Below, one piece after another: positions 38,004 through 45,789 of a stretch of 45,893 nt of DNA; the first letter of the stretch is position 1, and each line of letters opens with the position of its first letter. The stretch is taken from positions 1 to 45,893 of IMG/VR virus record IMGVR_UViG_3300033149_003034. One strand, 5' to 3'. This DNA is from a virus. The notes beneath the pieces are model-generated. The model was not told the DNA's origin. It saw only the letters and a program-made list of their open reading frames with translations, and made no database searches. A program made the translations under genes and the position numbers.

Positions 38004-38265
38004 CACTGTAAAAATATTGATAGACACAGACATTGATCTGTCTGGCTTTGATGAGATAAAAATACTATACAGAAAACCAGACGGCTCCATAGGAGAATGG
38101 GAAGCTGCTGTCTGCCCTGATGACGATACTTACATACAATACCAGTGTAACATCAGCACACTTGATATGAGTGGTACTTGGAAATTACAAGCATTCGTTA
38201 GCAACGACAATGAACAGTATCATGGTAAGTGGACTGACTTAATAGTCCTTTCGCCTATAACTTAG
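37984..38265 (+). CDS. Small beta-rich virion protein
   Basis: 93 residues, SD cgaggtatt. ETFVGDTVKILIDTDIDLSGFDE, IKILYRKPDG, GTWKLQAFVSNDNEQYHGKW: an Ig- or BppU-like beta sandwich, as often found in baseplate or fibre assemblies. The start lies inside the -1 frame end of the upstream gene, which supports the longer frameshifted product. Confidence 0.72.
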   Translation: METFVGDTVKILIDTDIDLSGFDEIKILYRKPDGSIGEWEAAVCPDDDTYIQYQCNISTLDMSGTWKLQAFVSNDNEQYHGKWTDLIVLSPIT

Positions 38266-38288
38266 ATCATTTAAATTTTGAACAAACT
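38264..38288. repeat. Dispersed 25-bp palindrome, copy 15
   Basis: AGATCATTTAAA, T, TTTGAACAAACT. It starts at the stop of one gene and ends exactly one base before the ATG of the next, replacing the usual SD region. Confidence 0.9.
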
Positions 38289-38825
38289 ATGGCTACTCGA
38301 AGAATTCGCATAGGCTCGATGGAAGACATCTTCCAATATGATGATGCAGATTACTCTTCTGCGGTGGAGACAGATCAGCCTATAAAAGCAGGAACTCCAT
38401 CCGCTGGTGACGACGTAGTCAGACTAAGCGACTTAACTGGAGACAACCTAAAAGCAGTCTGGCCTGTTGGTTCTGTGTTTCTCAGCGTTGTTTCCACTAG
38501 CCCTGCGACTCTGCTAGGTTTCGGCACTTGGGTACGCATTGCTGAGGGCCAATTCTTGGTTGGTCAAAAATCTGGCGACCCAGACTTCGGAACAGCCGAA
38601 AACTCTGGAGGCTCGAAAACTCACACTCACGATGTTGATGTAGGTAACACAATATCGAGTGGACCTAGTTCCACAGTAACTGTCGATGCAGATGGTGGTG
38701 GTACTACCATTGACGTAGCAGACGACGCACATACTCATGATGTAGATCCTGCGTCAGTAACTTCCGATGACAATAGTGATCTACCACCTTATTTCGTAAT
38801 CTACGTTTGGAAGAGGACAGCATAA
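38289..38825 (+). CDS. Baseplate/fibre protein with Gp10 C-terminal-like domain
   Basis: 178 residues. VWPVGSVFLSVVSTSPATLLGFGTWVRIAEGQFLVGQ, then GGSKTHTHDVD and DAHTHDVD repeats, and LPPYFVIYVWKRTA: this is the T4 Gp10 C-terminal/collar-like fold, which carries metal-binding His loops and forms trimeric tips. No Shine-Dalgarno is visible since the palindrome abuts the ATG. One-base overlap with the portal gene. Confidence 0.78.
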   Translation: MATRRIRIGSMEDIFQYDDADYSSAVETDQPIKAGTPSAGDDVVRLSDLTGDNLKAVWPVGSVFLSVVSTSPATLLGFGTWVRIAEGQFLVGQKSGDPDFGTAENSGGSKTHTHDVDVGNTISSGPSSTVTVDADGGGTTIDVADDAHTHDVDPASVTSDDNSDLPPYFVIYVWKRTA

Positions 38826-40726
38826 TGCCTTACATAATCCACGGTGAACCGAGTTCCTGGAAAGACAACATTTACACTCGTGAGACATATGACTACGACT
38901 ATCCGTATGATCTAGATTTGCGTCCTGATAGCGATTTACACAAAAAACTACGCAATCGCATCTGGCAACGTGCTAATGCCTCACGAAATGAGATATCTAA
39001 AAGATTCGATCATTGGAGAGAGATAGATAGAACGTTAACAACTTATATTTCTCTAAAGGACAAGGAAAAGGAACTGAAGTCAAGTGATCCTAGGAAGCCT
39101 GTGGCAATAGTATTTCCCTACAGCTACTCAATGCTCGAAGCGTTGTTAACTTACTTGTCAATGGCTTTCTTCCAAGATCCTATGTTCCAATATGAAGGTG
39201 TAGAAGACGATGACACTCTCGGTGCAATGTTGATGGAACTTGTAATAAGATTACACTGCATCAAGAACAAAGTCCCTCTTGCCGTTCACACTGTGCTGCG
39301 TGACTCTTTAGCCTACGGAGTGGGTATTGCAATCCCTGGTTGGAGACAAATCTATGGCCGAAGACCTATTAAATCAACTATCGTTACTGAATCCGAGCTA
39401 GGGACTGAATCCACCACCACGGTTGAGATGATAGAAGATTTACTCTTCGAGGGTAACGAGTTGATTAACATCGACCCTTACATGTGGTTACCTGACCCAT
39501 CTGTCTCCAGTGTAAATGTTCAAGATGGTGAGTTTGTCGGATGGATAGATCGTGATAATTACATGAATCTGTTGTCTGAAGAAAGTAGACCTAACTCTGG
39601 TCTATTTAACGTCAAATACCTAAAGCACAAAAAAGACAAACGCTCAACTCTAGCACTTGACCAGAGTGATCGTCAAACTCGACATGGTGGCTCTACCGAA
39701 CTCCAGCGCTCTGCAACTGGTGTCACAACTCCAGTTGATATTATAAAGATGTACATAACTCTCATTCCTAAGGAATGGGGTCTATCAGATAGTGAATACC
39801 CAGAAAAATGGTACTTCGAACTTGCCTCTGATGACATAATAATAGCGTGTGAGAAGGCAGATCACAACCACGGGATGTATCCAGTAGCTGTTGCATCACC
39901 TGAGTTTGACGGCTATTCAATTACACCTATCGGTCGTCTGGAGGTACTCTACGGCCTACAACATACGCTAGACTTTCTCTTAGTCGTTGATCCTTACTTG
40001 GTCAATATAAATGACCTAAAAGACCCTCAACCAGGTAAACTAATCCGCTTACGAAGGCCTGCATGGGGAAGAGGCGTTGAGAAAGTTGTCCAACAACTTG
40101 CTATAAATGACATAACTCGTTTAAATATTGCTGATAGCAGCTATATAACCCAGTGGATGGATCGCATAAGTGGTGCCGACCAATCTATGATGGGCACACT
40201 CCGTTTATCTGGTCCTGAGCGTCTAACCAGATCTGAATTTCAAGGAACTCGTGGTTCTGCGGTCAGCCGTCTGCAACGAATTGCTATGATAATCGGTATG
40301 CAGTTTATGCAGGACGTAGGTACAATGTTTGCCTCTCACGTTCAACAGTATATGACGAAGGAAACCTACGTAAGAATCATTGGCCGCTATGCAGACCAAC
40401 TCAAAGCAACTTTTGGAAAAGACAGAGTCCAAGTATCACCTTACGACCTAGCAATAAACTACGACCTAATCGTAAGGGACGGCTCAATTCCTGGTGGCAA
40501 CTTCTCCGACGCTTGGATCTCATTGTTCAAAGTAATAGCTCAATCTCCTGAGTTATTACAAGCATTTGATATTACAAGAATATTCATCTACATAGCCCAG
40601 CAACTTGGAGCTAAAAACGTCGAGGATTTTACTCGAAAAGTAACACCTCAAGTAATGCCTGATGAAACTGTCTTACGTGAAGCTGAAAAAGGAAACCTTG
40701 TACCGACTGGAGCTTTAAATGAATGA
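38825..40726 (+). CDS. Portal protein
   Basis: 633 residues from ATG at 38825 (SD ggaagagg, TAATG overlap). The N-terminal crown/wing region LHKKLRNRIWQRANASRNEISKRFDHWREID, then PVAIVFPYSYSMLEALLTYLSMAFFQDPMFQ, VLRDSLAYGVGIAIPGW, and a helical stem and clip (RSEFQGTRGSAVSRLQRIAMIIGMQFMQDVG). This is the usual architecture of the dodecameric portal through which DNA is packaged. Position after terminase and before scaffold and capsid fits. Confidence 0.88.
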   Translation: MPYIIHGEPSSWKDNIYTRETYDYDYPYDLDLRPDSDLHKKLRNRIWQRANASRNEISKRFDHWREIDRTLTTYISLKDKEKELKSSDPRKPVAIVFPYSYSMLEALLTYLSMAFFQDPMFQYEGVEDDDTLGAMLMELVIRLHCIKNKVPLAVHTVLRDSLAYGVGIAIPGWRQIYGRRPIKSTIVTESELGTESTTTVEMIEDLLFEGNELINIDPYMWLPDPSVSSVNVQDGEFVGWIDRDNYMNLLSEESRPNSGLFNVKYLKHKKDKRSTLALDQSDRQTRHGGSTELQRSATGVTTPVDIIKMYITLIPKEWGLSDSEYPEKWYFELASDDIIIACEKADHNHGMYPVAVASPEFDGYSITPIGRLEVLYGLQHTLDFLLVVDPYLVNINDLKDPQPGKLIRLRRPAWGRGVEKVVQQLAINDITRLNIADSSYITQWMDRISGADQSMMGTLRLSGPERLTRSEFQGTRGSAVSRLQRIAMIIGMQFMQDVGTMFASHVQQYMTKETYVRIIGRYADQLKATFGKDRVQVSPYDLAINYDLIVRDGSIPGGNFSDAWISLFKVIAQSPELLQAFDITRIFIYIAQQLGAKNVEDFTRKVTPQVMPDETVLREAEKGNLVPTGALNE

Positions 40727-41021
40727 GATAGTTGTAAGAGCTACAAAGGAACAAATAAATGAATTTAAAGAATCCCTTCTTTGGCAAGATATAGTCAACG
40801 AACTAATGAACTGGAAAGAAGGATTCAACAGAGAAATGCAATCAATAGTTGACGATGCAGCTACTGAAAATCCATCTACTGCGTCTGTCCTACTACACAT
40901 GGGTGACTTAAACGGAAGGCAGAAGGCCGTTGACTATATGATAAACATCCTTGATATGTTTCTATCAATCTTAGAATCCAAGGAGCAGGAAAATGACTCT
41001 GGACGCAACGAAACCGACTGA
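40719..41021 (+). CDS. Small helical virion-region protein
   Basis: 100 residues, SD ggagcttta, overlapping the portal end by 8 nt. KEQINEFKESLLWQDIVNELMNWKEGF and VDYMINILDMFLSILESKEQ; fully helical and acidic. Proteins like this follow portal genes in related phages and may be structural or assembly factors. Confidence 0.75.
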   Translation: MNEIVVRATKEQINEFKESLLWQDIVNELMNWKEGFNREMQSIVDDAATENPSTASVLLHMGDLNGRQKAVDYMINILDMFLSILESKEQENDSGRNETD

Positions 41022-41460
41022 TCAGGTGCTAGTCTCTGAACTAGCCGAATATATTAGGGAAACAAGGGAAGCTTTAAATGCCCTTGAGTCGAATGTTAGT
41101 GACGTTGTTGTGACTAACACTACCATCTCTGGAGGTACCACGACTTTGGTCGTTGGCACAGATTTAAGCGAAGCAGCTATCGAAATCGTGTTAATCGACA
41201 GCTTAGGTGCCTCCGATCTTGCACACATAACTAATGGCACTGAAGGTCAAATCAAGATCTTCATAATGCAAGACAACGACGTTGGCTTTGTTGACGGCGA
41301 CAAAGATGATGGTGACTTTTATTTGAACCAACTGCCTGCGGGTTCAACTTTTGACGCTCACCAGAATGATGTTCTTGCTCTAGTAAACATCGATGGAGAT
41401 GGTGGAGCTACAACTCACGGCTATTGGAAAGAATTATGGCGTCTTGAGGCGGTCAAATAG
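40993..41460 (+). CDS. Virion hypothetical protein
   Basis: 155 residues, SD gagcaggaaa, overlapping the upstream gene by 29 nt. A short helical start (SELAEYIRETREALNALES), then beta-rich (TISGGTTTLVVGTDLSEAAIEIVLI, GQIKIFIMQDNDVGFVDGDKDDG), ending GYWKELWRLEAVK. Probably a decoration or fibre-linked protein. Its stop is part of palindrome copy 16. Confidence 0.72.
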   Translation: MTLDATKPTDQVLVSELAEYIRETREALNALESNVSDVVVTNTTISGGTTTLVVGTDLSEAAIEIVLIDSLGASDLAHITNGTEGQIKIFIMQDNDVGFVDGDKDDGDFYLNQLPAGSTFDAHQNDVLALVNIDGDGGATTHGYWKELWRLEAVK

Positions 41461-41483
41461 ATCGTTTAAAAATTGAACAAACT
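41459..41483. repeat. Dispersed 25-bp palindrome, copy 16
   Basis: AGATCGTTTAAA, A, ATTGAACAAACT. Begins on the stop codon of the 155-aa gene, 17 bp before the scaffold-like gene. Confidence 0.92.
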
Positions 41484-41500
41484 ATTAACGGGGGTTAGCT

Positions 41501-42316
41501 ATGAACGACTTTGCAGATGAAATAGAACTCATGAACAAACACTTGACAGGCGAAGGTGAACAGACGACTGAAGCGCCTTCAACCGAAGGACCTTCAACCG
41601 AAGTGCCTGCGACGGAACTTCCTTCGACCGAAGTTCCTTCAACTGAGGCACCTTCAACAGAGGTACCTTCGACAGAAGCGCCTTCAACTGACGTTCCTGG
41701 GGACGACGTAGTCACTCGACTAAAGGCTGAAATCGAAGAACTAAAGGCCCTTGTAAAAGGTAAGAAATCAACAACCGAAGCACCTTCAACTGAACCACCT
41801 CTAGAACTTGAAGAAAGGAACTTTCTTGAAGGCATAGACGTGGACGAAGTAATGGACAATCCTGCTGCGCTAAACAAGTTATTAAACAAAATCTACCAAC
41901 AAGCAGTAACAGACACCAGAAAAATTCTCGGCGAAGGTGTTCTTCGCTCAATACCTGAAATCGTAAGAACCAACATAGCGACTGTGACGAATCTTCAAAA
42001 AGCTAGTGAACAGTTCTACGAACAAAATCCTGACCTAAAACCCTTTAAGAAAGTTGTAGCGTCAGTTTTTGAGGAACTCGCTTCCCAAAACCCAGATAAG
42101 CGCTACGACGAGATATTAACTGAAGTAGGTGACGAAGTAAGAAAACGTCTTGACCTACACAAACAAGCAACTGCAAACCAACCTAAAAACAAAAAACCAA
42201 CAGCCCCTCGTCTGCCAAGAAAACGCTCCAGCGCTGGCAGACCTAAGGGCCAACAACCACCAACTGATCCTCTTCTAGCTGAGCTGGAAGAAATGAACAA
42301 AGCATTAGGGAGGTAA
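41501..42316 (+). CDS. Scaffold-like protein with PSTE pentapeptide repeats
   Basis: 271 residues. After 22 residues there are about nine PSTEx repeats (APSTEGPSTEVPATELPSTE type), then a coiled coil RLKAEIEELKALVKG, one more APSTEPP, a helical middle (ALNKLLNKIYQQAVTDTRKIL) and a basic Pro-rich tail KKPTAPRLPRKRSSAGR ending ELEEMNKALGR. Acidic helical proteins with a basic C-terminus directly before the capsid gene are scaffolds. The repeat is 15 bp at the DNA level. Confidence 0.75.
   Translation: MNDFADEIELMNKHLTGEGEQTTEAPSTEGPSTEVPATELPSTEVPSTEAPSTEVPSTEAPSTDVPGDDVVTRLKAEIEELKALVKGKKSTTEAPSTEPPLELEERNFLEGIDVDEVMDNPAALNKLLNKIYQQAVTDTRKILGEGVLRSIPEIVRTNIATVTNLQKASEQFYEQNPDLKPFKKVVASVFEELASQNPDKRYDEILTEVGDEVRKRLDLHKQATANQPKNKKPTAPRLPRKRSSAGRPKGQQPPTDPLLAELEEMNKALGR
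41560..41695 (+). repeat. 15-bp coding repeats (PSTEx)
   Basis: Tandem, imperfect 15-bp units around ccttcaaccgaag, about nine copies, within the scaffold-like gene. Synonymous changes differ among units (tcgacc, tcaact, tcaaca), so the protein repeat is kept while DNA identity is lowered. Confidence 0.8.
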
Positions 42317-42322
42317 CTAACT

Positions 42323-42703
42323 ATGGCACTTGAAGACAAATTTGCACAGCATGACAAAATAGTGGTTGACAAGTACGTTAACCCTACAGAGGACTACGAG
42401 ATGAAAACCTATGATTACGTAGTCCGCCCGAGCGCTAACCCAACAACAGGAGCTATCAAGATCACTTTGCCACGTGTAGCTGAGGCCAAAGGCAGGTTTT
42501 ACTCAATCCTGGCCCGTGACGCTGATGGGACTAACACCATTACCGTTCAAGACCAGGATGATAGCGAACTTTGGTCTGACATCACACTCAATGGCCCTGG
42601 TGATCAGGTACTCCTGTACTCTGACGGCATTCATTGGTGGACAGTTGTATCTGTCCTAACCTATTCTGGAACAACTGCTGCACCAACATCTGAAGCTGCA
42701 TAA
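42323..42703 (+). CDS. Capsid-associated / decoration-type protein
   Basis: 126 residues, SD agggaggtaact. LEDKFAQHDKIVVDKYVNPTED, then beta strands (GAIKITLPRVAEAKGRFYSIL, TNTITVQDQDDSELWSDITL, DQVLLYSDGIHWWTVVSVLTYSG) and an end TTAAPTSEAA that recalls the Thr/Pro linkers of two other virion proteins. The place immediately before the major capsid gene fits a head decoration protein. Confidence 0.72.
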   Translation: MALEDKFAQHDKIVVDKYVNPTEDYEMKTYDYVVRPSANPTTGAIKITLPRVAEAKGRFYSILARDADGTNTITVQDQDDSELWSDITLNGPGDQVLLYSDGIHWWTVVSVLTYSGTTAAPTSEAA

Positions 42704-42728
42704 CTTTTGATTAACGGAGGTGACTAAA

Positions 42729-44027
42729 ATGTTTCTTGGAATGAGAGGAACTGGCGACTGGGTCGATGGACAAAGACCCAAAAACTGGAGGGAGCAGATT
42801 CTTTATCTCTATCCTAATGGTATGGCTCCATTGACCGCAATCTTGTCGATGCTTAATAGTGAGAAAACAGACGACCCACAGTTCTATTGGTGGACTCAGG
42901 AACAGACCACAGTTGGTGGTGCTGTAAGTGGTATCTACACACTCCCCGACCTTTCCAGTGCTTACACCAGTGGTGGTGTGGCTGGAGATGTGGTCTATGT
43001 GCAGATTACCACGACACTTGCTAACCGCATCCGTGAAGGTCATCAGATTTTGCTACGTGACTCTGATGATTATCGCGTTGATGTAGTTGGCAAAATCATT
43101 GGCGTAACCAGAGGAACCACCAACTCTGTTTTGGCAGTGAGATTGCTCGAAGACGACGACAACTCTCCTGACCACGACCTGAGTGATTGCGACACCTTCA
43201 AAATCATCGGTAATATCAACCCCGAAGGTGGTGAAATGCCTGATGCGATCGCTCTTAATCCGACAAAGGTTTACAATTACACTCAAATTTTCCGCACACC
43301 TTTGTCAATAACTCGAACCGCTCGCAGGACCAAACTTCGCACTGGTGATCAATATCAGAAAGCCAAGGCTGAAGCTTTGGAAATGCACTCGTGGGAAATG
43401 GAACTGGCGTTCTTGTGGGGTATTCGTACTGAGAACGTCGGCGACAACGGAAAACCTGAGCGCACCACTATGGGTGTGATCAACTTCATCCGCCAGTATG
43501 CTCCAGCTAACTGCGATGACTACACTCTGAACACCGACTACAGTGGAAAGGCCTGGACCACTGGTGGTGAAGATTGGTTCAAAGCTATGCTCGAACAAAT
43601 CTTCCGCTATGGTGCTGAGGAAAAACTCGCACTCGTTGGAAGCGGTGCTTTGCTCGGTATAGATGCTCTAGCAATGGCTGGTGGGCAGGTCAATCTACAA
43701 CCTGCTCAAAAGGTCTATGGGATGCAAATTCGTGAGTGGATTACTCCTTTTGGAACCATCTACATGAAAACTCATCCGTTGTTCAGCTACGATGCAACCA
43801 CCAGGAACATGATGATCATTCTTGAGCCTAAGGAACTGACCTATCGCTACATCGACGATACTACGTTCTATGGTGAATCTTCATCAAAGAAACATCCTGA
43901 GGGTTATGGACAGCGACGAGTTGATGGAACCAATGAGGAGTTCTTAACCGAAGCTGGTCTCGAATTCGGCCTGCCACAAAAGTGCGCAGTGCTAAACGGA
44001 GTTGGCCTGGATAATGAACTTAGCTAA
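42729..44027 (+). CDS. Major capsid protein (SU10-like / DUF5309 type)
   Basis: 432 residues from ATG at 42729 (SD ggaggtgacta). GMRGTGDWVDGQRPKNWREQI, NGMAPLTAILSMLNSEKTDDPQFYWWTQ at the start, then KVYNYTQIFRTPLSITRTARRTKL, AEALEMHSWEMELAFLWG, and GTIYMKTHPLFSYDATTRNMMI near the end. These match the HK97-fold capsid group represented by phage SU10. It forms the head shell; scaffold and decoration genes lie upstream. Confidence 0.85.
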   Translation: MFLGMRGTGDWVDGQRPKNWREQILYLYPNGMAPLTAILSMLNSEKTDDPQFYWWTQEQTTVGGAVSGIYTLPDLSSAYTSGGVAGDVVYVQITTTLANRIREGHQILLRDSDDYRVDVVGKIIGVTRGTTNSVLAVRLLEDDDNSPDHDLSDCDTFKIIGNINPEGGEMPDAIALNPTKVYNYTQIFRTPLSITRTARRTKLRTGDQYQKAKAEALEMHSWEMELAFLWGIRTENVGDNGKPERTTMGVINFIRQYAPANCDDYTLNTDYSGKAWTTGGEDWFKAMLEQIFRYGAEEKLALVGSGALLGIDALAMAGGQVNLQPAQKVYGMQIREWITPFGTIYMKTHPLFSYDATTRNMMIILEPKELTYRYIDDTTFYGESSSKKHPEGYGQRRVDGTNEEFLTEAGLEFGLPQKCAVLNGVGLDNELS

Positions 44028-44047
44028 CCTCCAACTCGGGCCAGCAA

Positions 44048-44079
44048 AGTGGGTTTGGGCACTTTGTGTCCAGCCCACT
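44048..44079 (+). terminator. Hairpin after the capsid gene (processing site or weak terminator)
   Basis: AGTGGGTTTGGGCAC pairs with GTGTCCAGCCCACT to give a stem of about 13 bp with one bulge and a 5-nt loop. No U run follows, so it more likely stabilises the capsid mRNA 3-prime end or marks a processing site than ends transcription. Confidence 0.5.
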
Positions 44080-44096
44080 AACAAAGGAGGACTAAA

Positions 44097-44654
44097 ATGG
44101 TTCTAGCTTCACGACATATGCTTGATATGCTTGCTGATAGTAATTTCTACAGCCTACGTATGACTCAGTTTTTCAACGCAGCTGTTAATGACGGAAGAGC
44201 GCACGTGCTAACTATTACATCTGCAGTTGATGGACTTGATACAACAGCGCCGCTGACACTGCTTCTTCAGACACCTGACAGTGATAAGTTCATCTATATG
44301 GATGTAGTGGCCACTGCCTCTGGTGACGCGCTCTTGGAGATGTTCGAGGATGATGGTGACACTAACCATTTCAACGTCAGTGGAGGAACAACTGTCACTC
44401 CACGCAACAGGAATAGAAACTTCGATGATGACTCTGACATGATCATTAAGAAAGATGTAACAATCAATGCTGCAACTGACGACGTTAAGCTGTTTTCGAT
44501 GAGGCTGGGTAGTAAGAAATGTGGAGGTTCAACTACGTTGACCGATGGAGTTTTGAGGAGAAATACTGAGTATTTAATTAGATTGTCAACAGTCGCTGAC
44601 AACAATGAAGGAACACTTGGCATTAATTGGTATGAGGCCTATAGTCGTGTGTAA
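44097..44654 (+). CDS. Virion hypothetical protein, beta-sandwich
   Basis: 185 residues, SD aaaggaggacta. RMTQFFNAAVNDGRAHVLTITSA, DKFIYMDVVATASGDALLEMFED, then RNRNRNFDDDSDMIIKKD and EYLIRLSTVADNNEGTLGINWYEAY. It resembles virion proteins that follow capsid genes in many phages (from memory; probable decoration or fibre protein). The stop overlaps palindrome copy 17. Confidence 0.75.
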   Translation: MVLASRHMLDMLADSNFYSLRMTQFFNAAVNDGRAHVLTITSAVDGLDTTAPLTLLLQTPDSDKFIYMDVVATASGDALLEMFEDDGDTNHFNVSGGTTVTPRNRNRNFDDDSDMIIKKDVTINAATDDVKLFSMRLGSKKCGGSTTLTDGVLRRNTEYLIRLSTVADNNEGTLGINWYEAYSRV

Positions 44655-44678
44655 GACCGTTTAAAATTTAAACAATCT
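44654..44678. repeat. Dispersed 25-bp palindrome, copy 17
   Basis: AGACCGTTTAAA, A, TTTAAACAATCT. It begins on the last base of a stop codon and ends 9 bp before the next ATG, again taking the place of a normal SD region. Confidence 0.92.
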
Positions 44679-44687
44679 GGTGCAAAA

Positions 44688-45413
44688 ATGAATCTATTAC
44701 AAATCCGACAGAAGTTTCGTGAACTGAGTGGTCTCTATGACCTTGTAAATGAAGACGGTTCCGATAATGGCGCAGATTTCTTCATCAACGAGGGTCGTAA
44801 GTTCCTTGACCGCCTAGATGAAACCCAAAAATCTTGGGCCTCTTGCTTTCGGTTTATCGAGGTTGGACACTTCAGCGTTTCATTTCCTTATTGCAGAGCA
44901 ATAAAGGAAGTCTGGATTGCTGATACAACTAACGGCCGTTGGCAGTTGGAGAAGAAAGACCTTCAAGACTTAATCACTGGCTATATGGCTGACGTTCCAA
45001 GCGAACGTACTGAGGGCACTCCACTTTACTATTCACCTTGCATAACTCGCTATATTCCTGAGGACGCAGACATAACTGAAATCGAAGCATTCGTTGGTTA
45101 TGTTGATGTGTCTTCTGGTAATGCCCATGAGTACAATACTATAATGCTAAACGTCCCAGTACAGTACAAAACTATGGTTGAGATAAAAGGTCTATTCTAT
45201 TCTCAAGAGCTTGTCAATGATGAAGATAAGAACTATTGGTCAGAAGTCCATCCAATGCTACTGATAATGGCAGCTATGAGACAAGTAGAAATAGCTAATA
45301 GAAATACTCAAGGAGTCAATGATTGGACTAGTGCAATTCTAACAGAAATGAAACAACTTGGAATGGACTTGGTTGAAGAACTAATTGCCGAAGTTGATCA
45401 AATGGAGGGCTAA
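44688..45413 (+). CDS. Adaptor / head-tail connector protein (SU10 adaptor-like)
   Basis: 241 residues. LLQIRQKFRELSGLYDLVNEDGSDNGADFFINEGRKFLDRL is the typical helical start of gp6/gp11-type adaptors, then a beta part (FRFIEVGHFSVSFPYCRAIKEVW) and helices VQYKTMVEIKGLFYSQEL, HPMLLIMAAMRQVEIANRNTQG. It would bind under the portal and receive the tail. No clear SD, since palindrome copy 17 lies directly upstream. Confidence 0.72.
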   Translation: MNLLQIRQKFRELSGLYDLVNEDGSDNGADFFINEGRKFLDRLDETQKSWASCFRFIEVGHFSVSFPYCRAIKEVWIADTTNGRWQLEKKDLQDLITGYMADVPSERTEGTPLYYSPCITRYIPEDADITEIEAFVGYVDVSSGNAHEYNTIMLNVPVQYKTMVEIKGLFYSQELVNDEDKNYWSEVHPMLLIMAAMRQVEIANRNTQGVNDWTSAILTEMKQLGMDLVEELIAEVDQMEG

Positions 45414-45414
45414 A

Positions 45415-45789
45415 ATGAGGTATGGCAGTGAACTGGTTCTCGATCTTTATGATTGCAAAGTTAAATTTACTGTAGAGAATGTGCTCAGATACTTTGAGCA
45501 CTTGTGTCCACTACTAAACATGAAACCCTACAAGGTCTACTTTTGGTCTGCTGACGAACTACCATCTGACCAAGTCCCCGACGTAGTCGAAGGAATGTCT
45601 GCCGTCCAGTTCATCTTGACATCGTCAATCACTGTCCATACCTCTGACAAGTTCAACATGGTAATGATTAACATCTTTTCATGCGCCGACTTTGACGCAC
45701 AACATGCTATGAACTTTTCAATAGATTGGTTCAAGGCATCTCACTGCAAACATCACTTTATAGAACGAGGTGTTGTAGATGGAAGATAG
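45415..45789 (+). CDS. S-adenosylmethionine decarboxylase-like protein (pyruvoyl-type)
   Basis: 124 residues from ATG at 45415 with aatggagggct upstream. SELVLDLYDCKVKF aligns with the start of bacterial AdoMetDC; FILTSSITVHTS aligns with the autocleavage region, and INIFSCADFDAQHA with the VYTCGDLDP region. The Ser (S70), His (H75) and Cys (C90) stand at the same spacing as S63, H68 and C83 of the Thermotoga enzyme. The flanking ESH is TSS here. The normal enzyme makes decarboxylated AdoMet for spermidine. Whether this one is active is open. It lies between two virion genes. Confidence 0.75.
   Translation: MRYGSELVLDLYDCKVKFTVENVLRYFEHLCPLLNMKPYKVYFWSADELPSDQVPDVVEGMSAVQFILTSSITVHTSDKFNMVMINIFSCADFDAQHAMNFSIDWFKASHCKHHFIERGVVDGR

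Noticed and set aside
2685-44678. The 25-bp palindromes as intrinsic terminators
   Set aside because: Their arms are AT-rich, the centre is one base, there is no following T run, and several lie deep in coding DNA.
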